Below are positions 17,276-25,591 of a DNA stretch of 64,000 nt, piece after piece. Within the stretch, counting starts at the first letter, position 1. Each line of letters opens with the position of its first letter. A program made the translations under genes and the position numbers. The DNA lies in NCBI RefSeq assembly GCF_004363095.1, contig NZ_SNYO01000011.1, positions 62,001 through 126,000 on the forward strand. Reading direction: 5' to 3'. The notes beneath the pieces were generated by a model that saw nothing but the letters and a program-made list of their open reading frames with translations, was not told where the DNA came from and searched no databases. This stretch comes from Actinomycetospora succinea (lineage in GTDB: Bacteria > Actinomycetota > Actinomycetes > Mycobacteriales > Pseudonocardiaceae).

Positions 17276-19536
17276 GTACCGGGGGCGCGCGGGGGTGGGC
17301 CCAGGCGGCCGGTGGAGGTCGTCACCGTGATCGTCTGACCCTCGACGCCGCCGCCGAGCGGGTTCTCGCCGATCACCGTGCCCGCCGGCGCGCGGCTGTC
17401 GGCCGTCGCCGTGGCCACCACGAACCCGGCGTCCCGGAGCTCGCTCGTCGCCTGGTCGACGGGGTCGCCGATCACCGCCGGGATCGTCGTGAGGCGCCCA
17501 CCGGTGAGGAACCGCGGGTCGGGGGCGGGCAGCGGCTGCACCGGGGTCGACCCGAGGATCGGCGTCATGGCGCGGTACCAGGTCTGCGCCGGCGTGGTCC
17601 CGCCGAAGAGGTTCCCGGTGCCGCAGGTCGTGGGTGGGCTCCCGGTGCAGATCGGGCGGGGGGTCGACGAGTCGTCGAACGTGATCGCCGCGGCCGCGAG
17701 CGACGGCGTCGCCGCGACGAAGGCGCCGGACTCGGAAGTCTGGGTGGTGCCGGTCTTGGCGGCGGTGGGGCGGTTCCAGCCGGCGGCGGTCGCGGCGGCG
17801 ACCGAGGTGCCGCCGGGCTGGTCGTCCTTCGACAGCCCGGTCATCTCGGTGTCCGCCAGGGGGCCGGGCACGACCTGCTCGCAGGCCGCGTTGTTCACCG
17901 GCACCGTCTGCCCGGCCGGGTCGGTCACCGACTGGACCGGGTTCGGCGGGCACCACATCCCGTGACTCGCCAGCGTGGCGCCGACGTTGGCGAGCTCGAG
18001 CGAGCTCGTCGGCGTCGGGCCGAGCGTGAACGACGCCTGGTGCTGGTTCTTCACCTCGTCGGCGATCGACTGCTGCCCCGGACCGGGCGCCTCGGCCAGC
18101 GACCGCAGGCCCAGCTTGACCGCCATGTCGACCACGGGCGCGATGCCGGTGGTCTCCTCGAGCTTGACGAACGCGGTGTTCGGCGACTGCGCCAGCGCGT
18201 CCTGCAGGGTCATCTGTGGCGGGTAGTCGCCGTCGTTGGAGACGACGAAGCCCGGGGTCAGCGGGGACGCGTAGCCGTTGCCGGGCACCGGGATGACGTT
18301 GTCGACCCCGCCGCCCTGCGCGAGGTACGCGGACGACGTGAAGATCTTGTAGACCGACCCGGCGCCGAGGTTCTCGGGCGTCCCGGGCAGGTCGTAGGTG
18401 GTCTGGCGCTGGGCGGCGTCCAGCCCGTAGCCGCGATTGGCGGCCATCGCGGTGACCCGGTGGCTGTCCGCACCCGGCGCCACGACCGACAGGACGTCGG
18501 CGACGTGCGGCTGGGTCGGCGGGACCTCGGCGTCGACGGCGGCCTTGGCCTGGTCCATCGCGGCGCGGTTCATCGTCGTGCGCACGGTGTAGCCGCCGCG
18601 GCGCAGCTCGTCGGCGTCGATCCCGGCCCGCCCGAGGTAGTCGAGCACGTAGGAGCAGAAGAACCCGGCGTCGCCCGCGCCGATGCAGCCCTCGGTGAGC
18701 CCGTGCAGGGGCTGGTCGAGGCCGAGCGGGGCGGCGGTGGCCTCCGCGGCCTGGGCCGGGGTGATGTCGCCCTGCTGGGCCATCTGATCGATCACCACGT
18801 TGCGCCGGCCCGTCGCGGCGCCCGGGTGGCGGACCGGGTCGTACGCGGCCGGGCTCTGCACCATGCCCGCGAGCAGGGCGGCCTGGGGCACGGTGAGCCG
18901 GTCGGCCGTCGTGTCGAAGTAGGTCCGCGCGGCAGCCTGCACGCCGAACGCCTGGTTCCCGAACGAGACCACGTTGAGGTACCAGGTGAGGATCTGGTCC
19001 TTCGGCACGGTGTGGTCGAGCTGCTCGGCCACCTCGGCCTCGCGGACCTTGCGCCCCAGGTTCGGCGCGGTGGCCCGGAGCTGCTCGGCGGGGGTCTGCG
19101 CGGCCACGTACTCGTCGTAGTTCTTCACGTACTGCTCGGTGAGGGTCGAGGCGCCCTGGGTCGCGCCGCCGGTCGAGTTGTTGACGAGCGCCCGCACCAC
19201 GCCGCGCGCGTCGAGACCGGACTCGACGAAGAACCGCCGGTCCTCGATCGCCACGATGGCCGCCTTCATGGCCGTCGAGATCTGGTTCGAGGCGACCGAC
19301 TGGCGGTTCTGGTCGTAGAGGTACGCCAGGGGCGCGCCGGCGTCGTCGGTGATCGTCGTGACCGAGGGCATCTCCCCGTCGAGCACGCCGGGCGTCGTCG
19401 CCTCGACGCCGTTGACGGCCTGCCCCGCGAGCTGACCGAGCCCCCCGACCACGGGGTAGAGCAGGCCCGCGAGGAGCACCCCGCCGACCACCCCGATCGC
19501 CAGGAGGCGGGCCCCGAGCGTCATCGATCTCCGCAC
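17272..19536 (-). CDS. Bifunctional class A penicillin-binding protein with PASTA domain
   Basis: 754 residues. There is one N-terminal membrane anchor (about 8-30). The GT51 glycosyltransferase domain (about 60-230) has Glu98 in AIEDRRFF and QGASTLTEQYVKN; the position usually occupied by His in EDxxFxxHxG is Glu105 here. The transpeptidase domain has the SxxK motif SVYK (Ser394), SPN (451-453) and KTG (594-596). One PASTA domain (about 690-745) ends the protein and may sense muropeptide. It polymerises and cross-links peptidoglycan at the outer face of the membrane and converges on the aminotransferase across palindrome B3. Confidence 0.92.
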   Translation of the reverse strand: MRRSMTLGARLLAIGVVGGVLLAGLLYPVVGGLGQLAGQAVNGVEATTPGVLDGEMPSVTTITDDAGAPLAYLYDQNRQSVASNQISTAMKAAIVAIEDRRFFVESGLDARGVVRALVNNSTGGATQGASTLTEQYVKNYDEYVAAQTPAEQLRATAPNLGRKVREAEVAEQLDHTVPKDQILTWYLNVVSFGNQAFGVQAAARTYFDTTADRLTVPQAALLAGMVQSPAAYDPVRHPGAATGRRNVVIDQMAQQGDITPAQAAEATAAPLGLDQPLHGLTEGCIGAGDAGFFCSYVLDYLGRAGIDADELRRGGYTVRTTMNRAAMDQAKAAVDAEVPPTQPHVADVLSVVAPGADSHRVTAMAANRGYGLDAAQRQTTYDLPGTPENLGAGSVYKIFTSSAYLAQGGGVDNVIPVPGNGYASPLTPGFVVSNDGDYPPQMTLQDALAQSPNTAFVKLEETTGIAPVVDMAVKLGLRSLAEAPGPGQQSIADEVKNQHQASFTLGPTPTSSLELANVGATLASHGMWCPPNPVQSVTDPAGQTVPVNNAACEQVVPGPLADTEMTGLSKDDQPGGTSVAAATAAGWNRPTAAKTGTTQTSESGAFVAATPSLAAAAITFDDSSTPRPICTGSPPTTCGTGNLFGGTTPAQTWYRAMTPILGSTPVQPLPAPDPRFLTGGRLTTIPAVIGDPVDQATSELRDAGFVVATATADSRAPAGTVIGENPLGGGVEGQTITVTTSTGRLGPPPRAPGT

Positions 19537-19637
19537 GAGGATCCATCCTGCGCCTCGTCACCGGTGGGCTGTGTGAGCGGGTGACCTGCGGAAATGGGCA
19601 GACGGGACGCGGCGGTCGGAGTCCGGCGAGATCCTCG

Positions 19638-20699
19638 TTACAGCGTCCCCGTCAGCCCCTGCAGCCCGAGGCTCGACGCCGCGACGAGCACCCAGAGCAC
19701 CGCGCCGAGCAGCAGCGGGCGCACGCCGGCGCGGCGCAGGTCGCCCGGGCGCAGCGCGAGGCCGATGCCCGCGAGCGCGGTCGTGATGAGGAATGTGCCG
19801 GCCGTCGTGATCCCGCCGTGCCAGGTGGCGGGCACCGCGCCGAGCGTGTCGAGCGCGGAGGCGGCGACGAACGCGACGAGGAACCAGGGCACGACCTTGG
19901 CCCAGGGCAGGGCTGTCCTCTCGCCCTGCTCGCCCCCGGACCGCCGCGCCGACCACACCGCGAGGACCAGCACGATCGGCACCAGCGTCAGCGTGCGGGT
20001 CAGCTTCACGACCGTCGCGTACGGCCCGGCGTCGGCGCCGAAGGAGAACGCCGCGGCCAGGACCGACGACGTGTCGTTGACCGCCGTGCCCGCCCAGAGC
20101 CCGAAGGACTGCGCGTCCATGCCGAGCGCGTGCCCGAGCGGCGGGAACGCGAGCACCGCGACGACGTTGAAGACGAAGATCGTGCCGAGGGCGTAGGCGA
20201 CCTCGTGGTCGCGCGGGCGGAGCACCGCCGTGGTGGCCGCGATCGCCGAGGCACCGCAGATGCCGGTGCCGACGCCGATGAGCACCTGGGTGTGCCCGCG
20301 CACGCCCAGCGCCCGGCCGAGCACCCACGCCCCGCCCAGCGCGACCGCGAGCGTCCCGAGCATGACCGGCAGCGAGCCGAGCCCGACCGTCGCGACCTGC
20401 TGCAGCGACAGCGTCGCCCCGAGCAGCACGATCGCGACCTGCAGGAGGGGCCGCGACGCCACCGCGAGCCCGGGCCGCAGGCGCGCGCCCGGCCGCACGA
20501 CCGCGCCGACCCCCACGCCGAGCACGATCGCGAGCACCGGCCCGCCCACCACCGGCACGAGGTGGCCCAGGGGTGTCGCCACGGCCGCGACGGCGAGCGC
20601 GAGCAGCAGGCCCGGCCCCGCGTCACGCCCGCGGTCGAGCAGGTGGTGCAGGGGCGCAGCGATCACCGCGCGGCGCGGGAGTGCGGTCGGCAGAGCCAT
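19638..20699 (-). CDS. YeiH/UPF0324 family putative transporter
   Basis: 353 residues with about ten hydrophobic helices. The family segments LQVAIVLLGATLSLQQV, VGTGICGASAIAATTAVL and LWAGTAVNDTSSVLAAAF are clear. The family is annotated as putative sulfate or sulfonate exporters, though the substrate is not established. The ATG at 20699 is preceded by GAGGAGCC. A perfect inverted repeat at 20722-20756, just upstream, is likely its operator. Confidence 0.88.
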   Translation of the reverse strand: MALPTALPRRAVIAAPLHHLLDRGRDAGPGLLLALAVAAVATPLGHLVPVVGGPVLAIVLGVGVGAVVRPGARLRPGLAVASRPLLQVAIVLLGATLSLQQVATVGLGSLPVMLGTLAVALGGAWVLGRALGVRGHTQVLIGVGTGICGASAIAATTAVLRPRDHEVAYALGTIFVFNVVAVLAFPPLGHALGMDAQSFGLWAGTAVNDTSSVLAAAFSFGADAGPYATVVKLTRTLTLVPIVLVLAVWSARRSGGEQGERTALPWAKVVPWFLVAFVAASALDTLGAVPATWHGGITTAGTFLITTALAGIGLALRPGDLRRAGVRPLLLGAVLWVLVAASSLGLQGLTGTL

Positions 20700-20721
20700 G
20701 GGGGCTCCTCGGGACGGCGTC

Positions 20722-20756
20722 AGATGTACCTACATTAACGGAATGTAGGTACATCT
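20722..20756 (-). promoter_or_regulatory. Operator-like double palindrome upstream of the YeiH-type gene
   Basis: Two perfect 15-base arms (20722-20736, AGATGTACCTACATT, and 20742-20756) separated by AACGG. Each arm is itself a palindrome, ATGTACCTACAT and ATGTAGGTACAT, with centres 19 bases apart, i.e. nearly two helical turns. This is what paired sites for a dimeric repressor look like. It is 23 bases upstream of the YeiH-like start, where it would cover the promoter. No regulator gene is adjacent. Confidence 0.8.
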
Positions 20757-20873
20757 CGCGGTAGGGCTTCCCCCCGTTCCGGCGACACGACGTGTGCGTG
20801 CGACCGTGCGGGGGAACGCCGTCCGTGCTCCCCACCCGACCTTCGTCGACCCCGACGACGAGGAGGCTGTGCC

Positions 20874-21392
20874 ATGGCGGGACGACACCGCCGCTCCCCT
20901 GCCACATCCCGGGCCCTCACCCGGACCGCGCTCGTCCCCCTCGGCGTCGCCTCCGCGGCCGCCGTCGTGGCCGCTCCCCTCGCGAGCGCGGCACCTGCCC
21001 AGCCGGAGCCCGCGGCACCGTCCGCGCCGGGCCTGGGCGCGCCGCCGTGCGACGACACCGCCGACGTGTGCGTCGACCTGAGCCGCAAGAAGCTCTGGCT
21101 CACCGACGACGGCCGCGCCACCGGCGACCCGATGCCGATCACGTCCGGCTCCCCCGACGACCCCACGCCGACCGGGACGTTCGCGGTGCAGCGCAAGGAG
21201 CGCTACCACGTGAGCAAGGAGTTCAACGACGCCTCGATGCCCTACTCGATCTTCTTCGACGACGAGGGCCGGGCGTTCCACTCCGGGAGCCGTGCCAGCA
21301 ACTCCCACGGCTGCGTGCGCCTCGACACCCAGGACGCCAAGGCCGTGTTCGCCGCCCTCGAGCCGGGCGACGAGGTCCAGATCGTCGACTGA
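20874..21392 (+). CDS. Secreted L,D-transpeptidase (YkuD family)
   Basis: 172 residues. A basic N-terminus and hydrophobic run (about 18-40, ending ASAAPA) form a signal peptide. The catalytic domain begins at CVDLSRKKLWL, continues with TPTGTFAVQRKERY, and has the active site His136 in FHSGS and the SHGCVRL motif with Cys147. Such enzymes make 3-3 cross-links in peptidoglycan or attach proteins to it. It is short (single catalytic domain, no Ig-like or LysM modules). It converges on the pterin-synthase-like gene across palindrome A2. Confidence 0.9.
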   Translation: MAGRHRRSPATSRALTRTALVPLGVASAAAVVAAPLASAAPAQPEPAAPSAPGLGAPPCDDTADVCVDLSRKKLWLTDDGRATGDPMPITSGSPDDPTPTGTFAVQRKERYHVSKEFNDASMPYSIFFDDEGRAFHSGSRASNSHGCVRLDTQDAKAVFAALEPGDEVQIVD

Positions 21393-21399
21393 TGCTTCG

Positions 21400-21445
21400 C
21401 ACGTGAGTGATCTGGGTCGCCAGGGCGACCCAGATCACTCACGTG
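21400..21445. repeat. Intergenic palindrome, family A copy 2
   Basis: Two perfect 21-base arms (21400-21420, 21425-21445) around loop CAGG. Compared with copy 1 at 7640 only one base differs per arm (GATC in place of GTTC on the left, with the matching change on the right), a compensatory pair change that preserves the hairpin. The minus-strand stop (TCA, 21439-21441) lies in the right arm; the plus-strand gene ends eight bases before the left arm. Confidence 0.92.
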
Positions 21446-21849
21446 AGCGTCAGCTCATAGCTCGCCGACGCCACGTGGGACTCGTGCAGCGTGACGGTGA
21501 TGCCCGCGAGCCCGTCGGCGTGCGGTCCGAGGCGCCCGTCGCCCGCCCGCTCCGCGAGGCGACGGGCCACGACCTGCGCGAGGTACTCCGTCGTCGTGTT
21601 CACCCCGGCGAACTCCGGGTGGTCGTCGAGGTTCGTGTAGGTCAGGTCGGCGAGCGCGTCGTGCAGCTGCTCGGTCGCGAGGCCGATGTCGACGACGATG
21701 TTGTCCGCGTCGAGCTCGGCGCGCCGGAACGTCGCGTCGACGACGAACGTCGCGCCGTGCAGCGCCTGCGCCGGTCCGAAGACGGCGCCCCGGAAGCTGT
21801 GGGCGATCATGATGTGGTCGCGGACCGTCACGGCGAACATGCCCGCCAT
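21439..21849 (-). CDS. 6-pyruvoyltetrahydropterin synthase-like protein lacking key residues
   Basis: 136 residues, the usual QueD/PTPS length. Family features: MIAHSF with His17, [41 protein letters not shown] and [14 protein letters not shown] with the active-site Glu. The canonical HGH zinc pair is HGA here (His31, Ala33), and no Cys is found in the stretch before it where the catalytic Cys normally sits. It may bind a pterin without the standard reaction or use different chemistry. It is the last gene of the run 24339-21439, 13 bases after the FAD monooxygenase gene. Confidence 0.8.
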   Translation of the reverse strand: MAGMFAVTVRDHIMIAHSFRGAVFGPAQALHGATFVVDATFRRAELDADNIVVDIGLATEQLHDALADLTYTNLDDHPEFAGVNTTTEYLAQVVARRLAERAGDGRLGPHADGLAGITVTLHESHVASASYELTLT

Positions 21850-21862
21850 CCTGCCCGGGCGG

Positions 21863-23071
21863 TCAGCCCCCGCGGCGCACCAGGGCCGACCGCCGCAGCG
21901 CCGACGCGTGCGACCACACGCGCCGCGCGGCCCCGCTGCGCTCGGCCACCTCGCGCGCCTTGACGTAGACCGTCGGCGGCAGGTGCGCCAGCAGCGAGGA
22001 GCACCGGCGGTGCAGCAGCGTCGCGAAGCTCTCGACGTCGGTGTCGATGTAGCGCTCGAGGTCCTCGAGCCAGCGGGCGCTGTTGCGGGCGTCGCGCTGG
22101 CTCGGGACCAGCGCCGCCTGCCGGTCGGCCTGGTAGCGCTTCAGGGCGGCCTCGAGGTCCGGTTCCTCCCCGACGGCCCGGCCCAGCGCGATCGCGTCGG
22201 CGAGGGCCAGCGTGGTGCCCGAGCCGATCGCGAAGTGGGTGGTGTGCGCGGCGTCGCCGGCGAGCACCGTGCGCCCCGACCACCACTGCTCACAGCGCAG
22301 CGTGCGGAACTCCAGCCACGGCAGCGGCTCGTCGGGATTCCCGGGCAGGCCGATCAGCGGGTGCCCGTCGAGGTGCCGGGCGAAGAGGCGCTCGAGCACC
22401 TCCCGGCTCTCCTCGGCACCGAGGCGGTCGAGGCCCAGGCCGCGCCACGTCTCCGGGGAGCACTCGACGATGAAGGTGCTGTGGTCGTCGTCGTAGCCGT
22501 ACGCGTGGCACCACAGCCAGCCCGCCGACGAGCGGACGAAGGCGAACAGGAACGAGCGGTAGACCTTGGTCGTCGCCAGCCAGACGTACTTGTTGGTGCC
22601 GACGTCGACGGTCGGCGCGAACTCGTCGGCGTGGGCGCGGCGGTGGGCGCTGCCCACACCGTCGGCGGCGATCACCAGGTCGGCCGTGAGATCTCCGGGG
22701 CCCTCGTCCCCCGGCGCGATCTCCCGCTCGAACTCCGTGCGCACGCCGAGCTCCTGCGCCCGGGCGGTGAGGATGTCGAGCAGCCGCTGGCGCGAGATGC
22801 TGTAGCCGCCGCTGGGCCGGGCGATCCGCCCGCGCCCCTCGACGTCGACGTCCTGGCCGTCCCAGACGAAGGCGGCGTCGGCGATCTGCTGCGCACTGGT
22901 CGGGTCGCTCTCGCGCAGTGACGCGAGCAGCGGGTCCCAGAACACGACGCCCCAGCCGTGGGTGGTGCCGGCGGGGTTGCGCTCGGCGACCGTCACCTCG
23001 TGGCCCTGCTGCGCGAGCAGGACCGCGGAGTACAGGCCGGCGGGGCCGCCACCGATACACGTGATCTTCAC
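21863..23071 (-). CDS. FAD-dependent aromatic monooxygenase, p-hydroxybenzoate-hydroxylase-like
   Basis: 402 residues. The Rossmann dinucleotide motif [10 protein letters not shown] is at residues 7-16, the DG motif is [12 protein letters not shown], and the second FAD motif is [22 protein letters not shown]. The arrangement resembles salicylyl-CoA 5-hydroxylase or anthraniloyl-CoA monooxygenase N-domains and tryptophan hydroxylases of the VioD type. The GTG start overlaps the acyltransferase stop (GTGA). It probably hydroxylates an aromatic or pterin-like ring; the substrate is not determinable. Confidence 0.84.
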   Translation of the reverse strand: MKITCIGGGPAGLYSAVLLAQQGHEVTVAERNPAGTTHGWGVVFWDPLLASLRESDPTSAQQIADAAFVWDGQDVDVEGRGRIARPSGGYSISRQRLLDILTARAQELGVRTEFEREIAPGDEGPGDLTADLVIAADGVGSAHRRAHADEFAPTVDVGTNKYVWLATTKVYRSFLFAFVRSSAGWLWCHAYGYDDDHSTFIVECSPETWRGLGLDRLGAEESREVLERLFARHLDGHPLIGLPGNPDEPLPWLEFRTLRCEQWWSGRTVLAGDAAHTTHFAIGSGTTLALADAIALGRAVGEEPDLEAALKRYQADRQAALVPSQRDARNSARWLEDLERYIDTDVESFATLLHRRCSSLLAHLPPTVYVKAREVAERSGAARRVWSHASALRRSALVRRGG

Positions 23072-24339
23072 TGCGCACTCCTCGCGCGTCGCGCGCGCAC
23101 CAGGTCGATCCGACGGCGGACGGCCGGACGGTGCCGGCGCAGACGCTCGCGGGCCGCGTCGACGGCCGCGAACAGGGCCGGGACGTGCCGTGCGGTGCGG
23201 CCGAGGCCGACCACCGTCGTCGCCAGCTCCATGTGGTCACCGTAGATGTCGGTGTCCGCGCGGCTCGGGTCGGACGACGTGTCGATCCACTGCAGGTCCG
23301 GCTGCCCGTGGAACCAGTCGAGGAGGTCGACGTCGAGCAGCGTGCCGGGCGAGCTGCGCGCGAACTCCTCGTCGAACGCGCGCTTGAACCCGAACACGCC
23401 GCCGCCCGCGGTGATCGCGATGCTGCGCGCGAGGACCCGCGGGCCGGCCTCGAGCGCGAAGCCCAGCAGGCGGCCGTCGGCGGCGAAGCCGTCCGCCATC
23501 TCCTGCAGGAAGCGGCCGTGCCCCGGCCGGACGGCCATGGCGGTGCCGGCGCGCCCCTTCCAGCCGGCGGCCTCGAGCTCGAGGAACCGGGCCACCGCTC
23601 CCGCGGGGTCCTCCCGGCCCTGCTCCACGGTGGCGACGTCGGCGCCGAGCCCGCGCTGCAGGACACGCCGCTTGCGGTTGAGCTCGGAGCGGCCCTTGCT
23701 GCTCATCCACTCGGCGAGGTAGGTCGGCTGCGGCCGCCGGCGGGCGAACGAGCGGTCGCCGAGCGACGTGCACCGCGTCGGCCGCGTGGCGACGGCCCGC
23801 CGCAGCGACCGCCCGACGGGCCCGTCGGCGGGGATCTTCGGCAGATCCAGCCACGGCGTCGGCCGCAGTGCGGGCAGCGCCCCGAGGACGGTGTCCCACA
23901 GGCGGTCGACGTCGACGTCGGGGTCGACCAGGGGGGTGCCGAGGAAGCAGTAGGGGTGCAGCCAGGTCCGCAGCCCGACGCACCCGACGACGCCGGCCCG
24001 GCGCAGCGGGACGGGGCGGGGCACCGGGGCCATCGCGTGCGGCGTCGCGTCGGCGACGGGCAGCAGGAAGACCGTGCGGCCGTCCTGCTCGGCGGTGACC
24101 AGGCGCAGCGACGGCGGCGCGCCGAGGTGGCGCGCGGCCGGGAGCAGCATCTGCGGGGCGAGGAACGGGTTGGGCTCGAGCGCCCGGCGCTCCAGGTCGC
24201 GCCAGCGCGCGACGAAGCCGGGGTCGCGCTCGGCCGACGGCACGGTGGTGACGGCGGTGGTCGCCGTGACGACCGGCCGCGGCGTGCGCCGGCGCGGGTG
24301 ACGTTCGAGGGGCCGCTCGGCGAGCCGGAGCAGGTTCAT
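23068..24339 (-). CDS. CelD-like GNAT acyltransferase, divergent copy
   Basis: 423 residues. It shares the overall plan of the FemAB/CelD group (two GNAT-like halves, a basic SSKGRSELNRKRRVL helix, LELEAAGWKGRAGTAM, then GFKRAFDEEFARSSPGTLLDVDLL) but is clearly more distant than the copies at 9123, 42990 and 48571. It lacks the WKSEQY and GRGAK segments of those copies. It heads a three-gene overlapping run with the FAD monooxygenase and the PTPS-like gene, which points to small-molecule acylation rather than polymer modification. Confidence 0.78.
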   Translation of the reverse strand: MNLLRLAERPLERHPRRRTPRPVVTATTAVTTVPSAERDPGFVARWRDLERRALEPNPFLAPQMLLPAARHLGAPPSLRLVTAEQDGRTVFLLPVADATPHAMAPVPRPVPLRRAGVVGCVGLRTWLHPYCFLGTPLVDPDVDVDRLWDTVLGALPALRPTPWLDLPKIPADGPVGRSLRRAVATRPTRCTSLGDRSFARRRPQPTYLAEWMSSKGRSELNRKRRVLQRGLGADVATVEQGREDPAGAVARFLELEAAGWKGRAGTAMAVRPGHGRFLQEMADGFAADGRLLGFALEAGPRVLARSIAITAGGGVFGFKRAFDEEFARSSPGTLLDVDLLDWFHGQPDLQWIDTSSDPSRADTDIYGDHMELATTVVGLGRTARHVPALFAAVDAARERLRRHRPAVRRRIDLVRARRARSAQ

Positions 24340-24493
24340 CGACGCCCCCCGATCACATCATCCCGTCCCTGTCCGGACGAATTGATCAGGACCCCCGGGA
24401 AAGCACACGGCGAATCGCATCCCTCGATCGCCGCATCCGTGACGCGCACCGCGAGAGGCTAACAACAGCGTGCGGCGACCATTCTCCAGGGGC

Positions 24494-24509
24494 TGCCCCG
24501 AATGGGGCA
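24494..24509 (-). terminator. Weak hairpin downstream of the 45-aa membrane protein gene
   Basis: TGCCCCgaatGGGGCA forms a six-pair stem with a four-base loop, about 50 bases after the stop of the small gene at 24558. There is no T-run, so this is a tentative assignment. Confidence 0.3.
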
Positions 24510-24557
24510 TCGACTGTCCCGATGGCGAGAATTCCGGACAATTCCGGGATGTGCTCG

Positions 24558-24695
24558 TCAGAGGAGCGCCGCGAGCACCCCGAGGAGCAGCCCGATGGCC
24601 AGCACGACGAGGAACATCTCGAGATCGGTGATCAGCCGGCGGCGCCACGACACGTCGGGCTCCGGTCGGGACGTGGGTGCAGGGGCGACGGACAT
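24558..24695 (-). CDS. Small single-pass membrane protein (45 aa)
   Basis: An ATG at 24695, with GGGAGA upstream, opens a 45-residue frame: a Pro-rich start (MSVAPAPTSRPEP), a basic WRRRL stretch and one hydrophobic helix (MFLVVLAIGLLLGVLAALL) running to the C-terminus. It looks like a tail-anchored small protein. No known family; independent of its neighbours by gaps of over 200 bases on both sides. Confidence 0.6.
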   Translation of the reverse strand: MSVAPAPTSRPEPDVSWRRRLITDLEMFLVVLAIGLLLGVLAALL

Positions 24696-24938
24696 GGGGT
24701 CTCCCGAAGAGACGTGACGATGTGTGACGACGAGGGGACGTGGCGCGTCCTACGGTCGGGGCGCCTTGCCGGAAAGCTCGCCGCGATCGTGACGGTACGC
24801 AACGGAGTTGCCGGAGAACAGGGACCTGGGTCGCCTTTCAGGGCGGGCGCGAGTCGGATTGGTGACACCACGTGATGCTGACCTCGTGATCGTGAGCCTG
24901 CCATGGTTACTCCGTGGTGTCCGACCGCGCGCCCGTCG

Positions 24939-25496
24939 TCAGGCGCGCAGGCCGGCCACCACGAGGTCGAGCAGGCGCCCGACGCGCGCGCGGTCGTCGG
25001 TGCCGTCGGTGGCCAGGAAGGCGCCGACGAGCAGGGTGACGACGTCGTCGGCGTCGGCGCCCGCGCGCAGGGTGCCGTCGGCGACCCCGGCGTCGAGCAG
25101 GGCCGCGACCGCGCCGGTGATCGTCTCGCGGGTGTTCGCCGACGCGAGCGCACCCTCGGCGATCATCGCCTTGAGGGTGCCCGCCATGCCGCGCTTGGTG
25201 GTGACGAAGTCCGCGTAGCGGTCGGTCCAGGCGCGCAGTGCCCCGGCCGCGTCGTCGTGCTCGGCGAGCAGGACGTCGACGCCCGCACCGACCGCGGCGA
25301 GCTCGTGGCGGTAGACGGCCTCGACGAGCGCCTCGCGGGTCGGGAAGTGCCGGTAGAGGGTGCCGATGCCGACCCCGGCGTCGCGCGCGATCTTCTCCAG
25401 GGCCGGGTCGGCGCCCGCCGCGAACGCGGCGCCGGCCACCTCGAGCAGGCGGGTGCGGTTGCGCTGGGCGTCGGCGCGCAGGCGGGGTCCCGACAT
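24939..25496 (-). CDS. TetR-family transcriptional regulator
   Basis: 185 residues. The N-terminal HTH is typical (RTRLLEVAGAAFAAG, then IARDAGVGIGTLYRHFPTREALVEAVY, about 14-62) and the C-terminal ligand domain is the TetR_C_33-like type common in actinobacteria. It is divergent from the aldo/keto reductase gene; the 95-base gap holds two near-identical palindromes at 25501 and 25540. It most likely represses both itself and the reductase. Confidence 0.93.
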   Translation of the reverse strand: MSGPRLRADAQRNRTRLLEVAGAAFAAGADPALEKIARDAGVGIGTLYRHFPTREALVEAVYRHELAAVGAGVDVLLAEHDDAAGALRAWTDRYADFVTTKRGMAGTLKAMIAEGALASANTRETITGAVAALLDAGVADGTLRAGADADDVVTLLVGAFLATDGTDDRARVGRLLDLVVAGLRA

Positions 25497-25500
25497 GAAG

Positions 25501-25553
25501 CGGAGGAACCTCCGTTTCCGTGGTAGCGTCGACCGAGAGCGGAGGTGCCTCCG
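25501..25553. promoter_or_regulatory. Twin TetR operators between tetR-like and aldo/keto reductase genes
   Basis: Two copies of CGGAGGnnCCTCCG, at 25501-25514 (centre AA) and 25540-25553 (centre TG), each followed by YTTCCG, 39 bases apart. They lie a few bases from the TetR start and 39 bases from the reductase start, so one site probably serves each promoter. Confidence 0.85.
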
Positions 25554-25591
25554 CTTCCGTCACCAGTCTGCCACCCCGAACGGGAGCCGTC

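Noticed and set aside
24820-24850. CCTGGGTCGC at 24825 resembling the core of family A palindromes
   Set aside because: No matching right arm within 60 bases, so at best a decayed remnant.
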